IMG/VR virus record: IMGVR_UViG_3300049893_001348 | Location: 1 to 25,264 of that record | Direction: 5' to 3' (one strand) | DNA from: a virus | Length of the DNA: 25,264 bases | Part shown: positions 21,511 to 25,264 of the stretch, piece after piece | Layout of the letters: each line of letters begins with the position of its first letter | Numbering within the stretch: the stretch's first letter is position 1 | The notes under the pieces: model-generated | What the model was told of the DNA's origin: nothing | The model's database searches: none | The model's input: only the letters and a program-made list of their open reading frames with translations | Position numbers and translations under genes: made by a program

Positions 21511-21732
21511 ATGACAAAACAACATCTTCCGACAGCCAACCTAAAAGTCATCAAGAGGCGGCGGATTATTGATTATTGGGTGCTTCAGCCAGATGGCGTT
21601 AGTGTGACTGTCACGCCTGACTTTGGTTTGCCGTATCAACTTGGTCGTAAAAAGGCGGTTGCCAAATGCTCTGACATGGGAGGTGTTCGGAGCGTTTGTC
21701 GGGCTTATGGCTGGGAGTGTCCCGAGCTATGA
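21511..21732 (+). CDS. Small protein, unknown
   Basis: A 73-residue basic protein: MTKQHLPTANLKVIKRRRIIDYWVLQPDGVSVTVTPDFGLPYQLGRKKAVAKCSDMGGVRSVCRAYGWECPEL. It looks like a compact alpha/beta protein with a beta hairpin (WVLQPDGVSVTV) and a short basic helix; three cysteines lie near the C-terminus. The ATG has a clear CAGGAG site 9 bases upstream, so I prefer it to an earlier GTG (21490). It begins right after the structured stretch and is coupled to the replication-type gene by ATGA. Confidence 0.55.
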   Translation: MTKQHLPTANLKVIKRRRIIDYWVLQPDGVSVTVTPDFGLPYQLGRKKAVAKCSDMGGVRSVCRAYGWECPEL

Positions 21733-22217
21733 GTTTCGACCAATTCTGGGCGCTGTTTCCTCGCAAGGTCGCCAAGCTCGCCGCACAAAAAGCCTGGGAA
21801 AAAAACGGCTGCGACACCATCGCCGACAAGATCCTCGCCTCCTTGCGCAAGCAGGTTCAGCACTGGACCGATCCGAAGTTCATCCCTCACCCGGCCACCT
21901 GGCTCAACGCCGGACGATGGGACGACGAACCCATGCAGGAGTTACGCCCCGGCCCTGCTCGCCCCACGCAGAACACATACAACCCGCCACCGCAACAGGA
22001 TGGGTGGAAAGCTAATCTAAACAGGGTATTATTGGCGCTGATTTACGAAGCGCATGGCGTACCCGACGACGTGATGGCGCGATTGCTCAAAGGCCGCGAC
22101 TACTACGCCCACCAGTTCCGCGAGATGTGGGGCGAATCCGCTCCCCGCGACGAATTCGGCCCGATCATGGAAAACGTCGTCACCGCCTTTCGCAAGGTGA
22201 TCCGGGGGCAGGCGTGA
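21729..22217 (+). CDS. Replication initiator / helicase-loader-like protein (C-terminal type domain)
   Basis: A 162-residue protein starting at ATG 21729 (ATGA overlap). Residues 1-70, F.QFWALFPRKVAKLAAQKAWEKNG, then ILASLRKQVQHWTDPKFIPHPATWLNAGRWDDE, are the conserved C-terminal domain seen in many phage replisome organisers and DnaC/O-like proteins. The usual N-terminal winged-helix DNA-binding domain is absent, so this is a stand-alone version. The second half (residues 95-160) is helical and may bind the helicase. A position just after the structured stretch is compatible with an origin there. It ends in GTGA with the VRR nuclease gene. Confidence 0.65.
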   Translation: MSFDQFWALFPRKVAKLAAQKAWEKNGCDTIADKILASLRKQVQHWTDPKFIPHPATWLNAGRWDDEPMQELRPGPARPTQNTYNPPPQQDGWKANLNRVLLALIYEAHGVPDDVMARLLKGRDYYAHQFREMWGESAPRDEFGPIMENVVTAFRKVIRGQA

Positions 22218-22489
22218 CCCTCGCCCGCCGTAACCCCAAGCGCGACGCCAACGAGGCCGATATCGTCATGGCGCTCGAGTCTCTCGGCTTTCACGTCACG
22301 CGGCTGTCCGGTGACGGCGTGCCTGACTTGTTGCTATCCCGCAACTACGCCTGGAGCGTCGCGGAGGTGAAGTCCGACAAGGGCCGGCTCACCGTCGCGC
22401 AGCGCCGATTCCACGAGATGGCGAAGGCGTCGGTGCCCGTGTTCCGCAGCATCAGCGATGCGGTGATCTGGTCGGGGACGCGGCCGTGA
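22214..22489 (+). CDS. VRR-NUC / Holliday-junction-resolvase-like PD-(D/E)XK nuclease
   Basis: A 91-residue protein from GTG 22214 (GTGA overlap). Motifs: N13-E14 in the first helix, G-V-P37-D38-L-L, then V-A-E51-V-K53-S..G-R-L-T-V-A-Q63-R-R-F-H. This is the full minimal PD-(D/E)XK set with the conserved Q, as in stand-alone VRR-NUC domains of phages, which cut branched or flap DNA. Its place beside a replication protein fits a role in resolving replication or recombination junctions. A longer frame starting at 22127 is rejected because the coupled GTG matches the operon's pattern. Confidence 0.8.
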   Translation: MTLARRNPKRDANEADIVMALESLGFHVTRLSGDGVPDLLLSRNYAWSVAEVKSDKGRLTVAQRRFHEMAKASVPVFRSISDAVIWSGTRP

Positions 22490-22644
22490 TCGTGCGCGTG
22501 AAGATCCGCAAGGAGCGCGTCAACGAGCTTGAGCGCCGGGTGCTCGTCATGTGGATCGGCAATCGGGCGTTCTCCTGGCGCCTGCCACGGGTGCAGAGCC
22601 TGTTCGGCGGGCTGGCTGCGCTCGGGCAGCGGGAGCGTAAGTGA
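22486..22644 (+). CDS. Very small basic protein, unknown
   Basis: A 52-residue protein fitting exactly between two genes, with GTGA overlaps on both sides (GTG 22486; stop 22642-22644). The sequence begins VIVRVKIRKERVNELERRVLVMWIGNRAFSW and ends GGLAALGQRERK. It is basic, with no family recognised. The evidence that it is real is the double coupling and the absence of any alternative gene in the interval. Confidence 0.5.
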   Translation: MIVRVKIRKERVNELERRVLVMWIGNRAFSWRLPRVQSLFGGLAALGQRERK

Positions 22645-23115
22645 CGATGAGAGTCCTGGTTGCCTGTGAGTTTTCCGGCGTCGTCAGGGATGCGTTCACC
22701 GCAGCGGGCCACGACGCCTGGAGTTGTGATCTGCTGCCGACCGAAAGTCCGGGGCAGCATATTCAGGGCGATGCCCTGGACGTGATTGGTAAGTGCGGGC
22801 CTTGGGATCTGATGATTGCGCACCCGCCCTGCACATATCTGGCCGTTTCCGGGGCGCGCTGGGTCAAGGAAAGGCACAGGGAGCAGTCACCAGCCCTGGC
22901 AGTTCGGGCACCCGGAAACCAAGGCAACCTGCCTCTGGCTGAAGGGTCTGCCGAAACTTGTTCCGACCCGTATCGTTGCGGGCAGGCACGGGAGAGTCCA
23001 CCGGGAGCCGCCCGGCCCTGATCGCTGGAAACGTCGCAGCCGGACCTATCCCGGTATTGCGCAGGCTATGGCCGATCAGTGGGGGCGGACGGAACAGATG
23101 GAGCTGACCGCGTGA
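22641..23115 (+). pseudogene. Broken DNA cytosine methyltransferase-like gene (internal deletion with frame change)
   Basis: The first frame, from GTG 22641, gives TMRVLVACEFSGVVRDAFTAAGHDAWSCDLLPTE and W-D-L-M-I-A-H-P62-P-C64-T-Y-L-A-V-S-G-A-R-W, the cofactor and PPC catalytic regions of a phage cytosine-type methyltransferase. At about 22880-22892 similarity jumps to the +1 frame, which continues PWQFGHPETKATCLWLKGLP, RVHREPPGPDRWKRRSRTYPGIAQAMADQWG, the normal C-terminus of the same family, ending at 23115. The middle section of about 50 residues, which in relatives carries the ENP motif, is missing. The first frame alone ends at 23021 after a nonsense tail. The next gene starts in a GTGA overlap with the second-frame stop, so the original gene clearly ended at 23115. 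Confidence 0.75.
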
Positions 23116-23333
23116 CACCACGCGAGAAACAACTGACCTATCAGGTGGCGCAGCTCACCGACATGCTCATGGTGGCGGGCGATGCCCTGCGGTTTCTTGA
23201 TTGCCCGTACTGTCGCACTACCCTGGAACGCATTCGAAAGGGGCTGACCGATGGTGGACTGGCGTATCTCGTCCCGAAGCTCGGAACGCTTTCGGGCACT
23301 GGTGATGGCGGCTGCGAGGCGAGCAGGCGCTGA
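23112..23333 (+). CDS. Small early protein, unknown
   Basis: A 73-residue protein from GTG 23112 (GTGA overlap with the methyltransferase remnant). The first 50 residues are helical, with a CPYC pair (VTPREKQLTYQVAQLTDMLMVAGDALRFLDCPYCRTTLERIRKGL); the end is Gly-rich. Two cysteines alone do not make a zinc site. It ends in TGATG with the DUF1508-like gene. No family recognised. Confidence 0.5.
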   Translation: MTPREKQLTYQVAQLTDMLMVAGDALRFLDCPYCRTTLERIRKGLTDGGLAYLVPKLGTLSGTGDGGCEASRR

Positions 23334-23530
23334 TGGGCAGGACAAGGTTCCGGGCAATTCTCTATCGCAAGAAGGGCCAGTGGCGCTGGCGAATCGTGAG
23401 CGCCGCAAACGGCCGGCGCATCGCCAACGGCGGGGAGTCGTACCGCCGGCGGATTGATGCGGTGCGGATGCTGGAACTGGCGATGGATGGATTCGGCTGT
23501 CAGGAATACGAGGTGCAGGGCAATGTATGA
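23333..23530 (+). CDS. DUF1508 / YegP-like protein
   Basis: A 65-residue protein. The pattern FRAILYRKKGQWRWRIVSAANGRRIANGGESYRRRIDAVRMLELAMDG is the single-repeat form of DUF1508 (YegP): an F...G.WRWR...NG..IA..GE.Y..R..A stretch that folds as a small beta-beta-beta-alpha unit. Bacterial YegP has two such repeats; phage versions often have one. Function unknown. It starts in TGATG and overlaps the next gene start by eight bases. Confidence 0.65.
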   Translation: MGRTRFRAILYRKKGQWRWRIVSAANGRRIANGGESYRRRIDAVRMLELAMDGFGCQEYEVQGNV

Positions 23531-23756
23531 CGATTTTCGATCCCGGCTGGCTGCCGTACGCACGCCGAAGCCGGGCCGTTACGAGAAAACCTCGACCACG
23601 CCCTACATGCTCGGCCGCCGTGCGTGGACACAATGCGTGCCGCCGGTGCCGCCCGTGAACTATTCAGCCGAGCAGGCGCGTGAGTTCAGGCGCGGTTACG
23701 ATGACGGCCGCCGCTGGGCACTGCGCCGAATGCTGGTCAATGTACAGACACGGTGA
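23523..23756 (+). CDS. Small early protein, unknown
   Basis: A 77-residue basic protein: MYDDFRSRLAAVRTPKPGRYEKTSTTPYMLGRRAWTQCVPPVPPVNY, then a helix FRRGYDDGRRWALRRML. The C-terminal 'RRGYDDGRRWALRR' motif is echoed by 'CEGYDSERERLARK' in the next small gene, hinting that the two genes are distant relatives or belong to one family of helical phage peptides. The start at ATG 23523 overlaps the previous gene by eight bases. It ends in GTGA. Confidence 0.5.
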   Translation: MYDDFRSRLAAVRTPKPGRYEKTSTTPYMLGRRAWTQCVPPVPPVNYSAEQAREFRRGYDDGRRWALRRMLVNVQTR

Positions 23757-23932
23757 GGACAGGCTGCGATGACTGTGACCAGCTCCGTGCCCGACTCTTC
23801 GGCAAGCTCGCCGCCTTCCGCGACCAGGAAAGGTCGCCGCCAGAGGAATACGATGAAGAACAACGACAATGGTGGTGCGAAGGCTACGACAGCGAGCGCG
23901 AACGACTGGCACGTAAGCGGGCGCGCACCTGA
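23753..23932 (+). CDS. Small acidic-basic helical protein, unknown
   Basis: A 59-residue protein from GTG 23753, in a GTGA overlap with the preceding gene: VRTGCDDCDQLRARLFGKLAAF, then EEYDEEQRQWWCEGYDSERERLARKRA. It has a CDDC pair and a charged helical second half with WWCEGYD. The frame looks protein-like, whereas the overlapping frame of the next gene is low-complexity here (MTVTSSVPDSSASSPPSATRK), so this is probably the true reading of 23753-23850. It overlaps the preferred start of the next gene by 80 bases. Confidence 0.55.
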   Translation: MRTGCDDCDQLRARLFGKLAAFRDQERSPPEEYDEEQRQWWCEGYDSERERLARKRART

Positions 23933-24617
23933 ACGGGTCGCCATCGTAGCCTGCGGGCCAACCTCTCTCGACTGGCACGCGGCAAATTTCCTCTACGATC
24001 CAGCCGTCGATTACGACGAGATATGGGTTGTGAACAAGGGCATTCGCACCCTGCGCTGTGACGTGGCGTTCGTCATGGACGACCTCGTGGGCGAGGCGCG
24101 CCGCTCGAGACGCTACCAGGCCGACATCGATGCCCTGCAAGTGCCGATCATTACCAGCACGGTGGATGATTCGGTGCGTGGCCTGTTCCCCAACGCCAAC
24201 CTCACGGCATACCCGATCAATTACGTGCTGGCATGGTGTGCGCTGAAGATATGGAAGGCGCGCAAGTGTGAGCCAACCGAGGCGCAACTCGGCGCCACGA
24301 TGAGCGGGCTGGCTAACTACATCCACAACTCCATTCCCTACCTGCTGGCCTACGCGGGATTCATCGGCGTGAAAACCGTGCTGCTGTTCGGTGCCGACTA
24401 CACGTTCCCCGGATCGCCCGCCCGTGAGGACGATCAGGCGAACTGCGAATACTGGGTCGGGCTGATGCGCGGGCTGGGCGTGGATGTCAGCGTACCCGAT
24501 ACGACAACGCTGCTGGCAACACGCTACCGCAAGCCGATGTATGGATTCGGCGCCCGTCCACCGCAGTTGATGATCCCACGCGAACACATACTGCAACGAC
24601 TAAGGGAGCGCACCTGA
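23853..24617 (+). CDS. DUF115-like phage protein (Rossmann-type fold)
   Basis: A 254-residue protein from ATG 23853, with an AGAGGA ribosome site 5 bases upstream. An earlier in-frame ATG (23769) would add 28 low-complexity residues that overlap another gene. Core motifs: RVAIVACGPTSLDW (nucleotide-fold first strand and turn), EIWVVNKGIRTLRCDVAFVMDD, VPIITSTVDD, NYIHNSIPYLLAYAGFIGVKTVLLFGADYTFPG and NCEYWVGLMRGLGVDV. This matches a conserved phage family related to DUF115/MptE-like proteins, sometimes labelled 'norphogenetic protein'. The bacterial relatives include glycan-modifying enzymes; the phage role is unknown and could be virion or host-surface modification. It lies just before a minor tail gene. 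Confidence 0.6.
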   Translation: MKNNDNGGAKATTASANDWHVSGRAPERVAIVACGPTSLDWHAANFLYDPAVDYDEIWVVNKGIRTLRCDVAFVMDDLVGEARRSRRYQADIDALQVPIITSTVDDSVRGLFPNANLTAYPINYVLAWCALKIWKARKCEPTEAQLGATMSGLANYIHNSIPYLLAYAGFIGVKTVLLFGADYTFPGSPAREDDQANCEYWVGLMRGLGVDVSVPDTTTLLATRYRKPMYGFGARPPQLMIPREHILQRLRERT

Positions 24618-24618
24618 T

Positions 24619-25227
24619 ATGCCTACCCTGTCGGTCAAGGTGGAATACAACCAGGCAGCGAAGTTGTTTCCACAGATGGCAAAAAAACTGCCCTCGATTA
24701 CTGCCCGTGCCATCAACAAGACAGCCAACGCAGCCAAGGAAAAGATGATTGACAAGCTCAAGACTGAGCTGCGTCTGCCGCGCAAGATCGTTGCCAATCG
24801 TCTCAGCCGCAACGGTGGCGTGAAGGAAAGCCGGTTCAAGCTGCGTCGTGCATCGCCAAGTTATCTCGCCGCAGAGTTGAGTATCTACGCGCGCGGCATT
24901 CCGGTGTACCAGGTGGCAGGCATGGCGGTCAATCCGTACAACGTGCCCGGCCGTACCCGCAAGCGTAAGGGCGGGGGCGTGAAGGCGAAAGGACCGCGCT
25001 TCTACGAGGGTGCGTTCAAAGTACCGAGCGGGCAGTACGCGGGCATGGTGTTCAAGCGTCGCACGGCTGCGCGTGATTCGTTGATGATGCCGAAGATAGG
25101 CGAGCGCAAGAAGATCAACGAGGGCGGCAACCAGTACATCGTCAGCACCGAGGGGCACCGCATCTTCAAGCGCATCTACAACGAGATGATCCGTGCGGAG
25201 TTGAGCAGGTATGGTGTGCGGGTGTGA
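24619..25227 (+). CDS. Minor tail protein Z-like (gpZ family)
   Basis: A 202-residue basic protein: LPSITARAINKTANAAKEKMIDKLKTELRLPRKIVANRLS, a KESRFKLRRASPSYLAAELSIYARGIPVYQV segment, GPRFYEGAFKVPSGQYAGMVFKR, and a final helix IFKRIYNEMIRAELSRYGV. This is the pattern of the prophage minor tail protein Z family (lambda gpZ), which acts at the tail-head joining end. It is encoded away from the main tail cluster, next to early genes. The ATG is two bases after the previous TGA. It ends in a GTGA overlap with the truncated last gene. Confidence 0.72.
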   Translation: MPTLSVKVEYNQAAKLFPQMAKKLPSITARAINKTANAAKEKMIDKLKTELRLPRKIVANRLSRNGGVKESRFKLRRASPSYLAAELSIYARGIPVYQVAGMAVNPYNVPGRTRKRKGGGVKAKGPRFYEGAFKVPSGQYAGMVFKRRTAARDSLMMPKIGERKKINEGGNQYIVSTEGHRIFKRIYNEMIRAELSRYGVRV

Positions 25228-25264
25228 AGGCAAAAGGTACTCCCGGCCGCTTCCCCTGCGGGTC
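25224..25264 (+). CDS. Start of a further gene, truncated at the window edge
   Basis: GTG 25224 overlaps the stop of the Z-like gene (GTGA), the junction type used throughout this phage, and the frame continues open to the edge (VKAKGTPGRFPCG). Only 13 residues are visible, too few to assign a family. Packaging genes would be expected somewhere beyond this point. Confidence 0.4.
   Translation, partial: MKAKGTPGRFPCG

Noticed and set aside
1-25264. tRNA genes, insertion sequences, integrase and attachment sites
   Set aside because: I looked for these and saw no tRNA-like cloverleaf, transposase, tyrosine or serine recombinase, or long terminal repeats in the window.

Overview
The window is almost wall-to-wall phage DNA, about 60% GC by eye, from a tailed phage or prophage with a long non-contractile (siphovirus, lambda-like) tail. 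The host is most likely a GC-rich proteobacterium. That is judged from base composition and the kinds of families seen; no host gene, tRNA, integrase, attachment site or CI-type repressor was found. The window opens inside the major capsid gene and closes 41 bases into another gene, so terminase, portal and the protease half of the capsid gene lie outside.

Layout. (1) 1-8034, rightward: capsid C-terminus, DUF2190-type decoration protein, FII-like head-tail joiner, a protein with a Major-tropism-determinant-like N-terminus, tail terminator, tail tube, tail assembly chaperone with a programmed -1 frameshift, tape measure, and two tail-tip proteins. (2) 8031-12768: J-like tip protein with an FN3 domain, an FN3 plus lectin-like fibre protein, and an unusual TIGR03790-like protein. 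(3) 12787-14272: lysis (coiled-coil membrane protein, holin-like protein, M15 peptidase endolysin) and a small unknown. (4) 14226-19337, leftward operon: from the promoter end, a small coiled-coil protein, a zinc ribbon, unknowns, a candidate annealing protein, then a striking 0.6-kb array of degenerate GGANN pentamers, then SSB, a PD-(D/E)XK exonuclease, a DUF1367 protein and small membrane proteins. (5) 19443-25264, rightward: Cro/YdaS-like regulator, a cysteine-motif protein in an AT-rich patch, helix-turn-helix proteins, a gene-free structured stretch of about 390 bases, a replication-initiator-like protein, a VRR-type nuclease, a broken cytosine methyltransferase, small proteins, a DUF115-like protein and a lambda Z-like minor tail protein.

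Genes are packed head to tail. About twenty junctions use GTGA, ATGA or TGATG/TAATG overlaps, which implies translational coupling and exposes several genes under 60 codons (18901-19080, 22486-22644, 23753-23932, 14226-14342). The two early transcription units diverge from 19338-19442, where a consensus-like leftward promoter overlaps inverted repeats that probably serve as operators for the Cro-like protein.

Most unusual: the pentamer array between the candidate annealing gene and ssb; the structured region at 21123-21510; the TIGR03790-like protein among tail-fibre genes; five proline-hinged repeats in the tape measure; the methyltransferase with its middle deleted; and a stretch near 23853-23932 apparently read in two frames.
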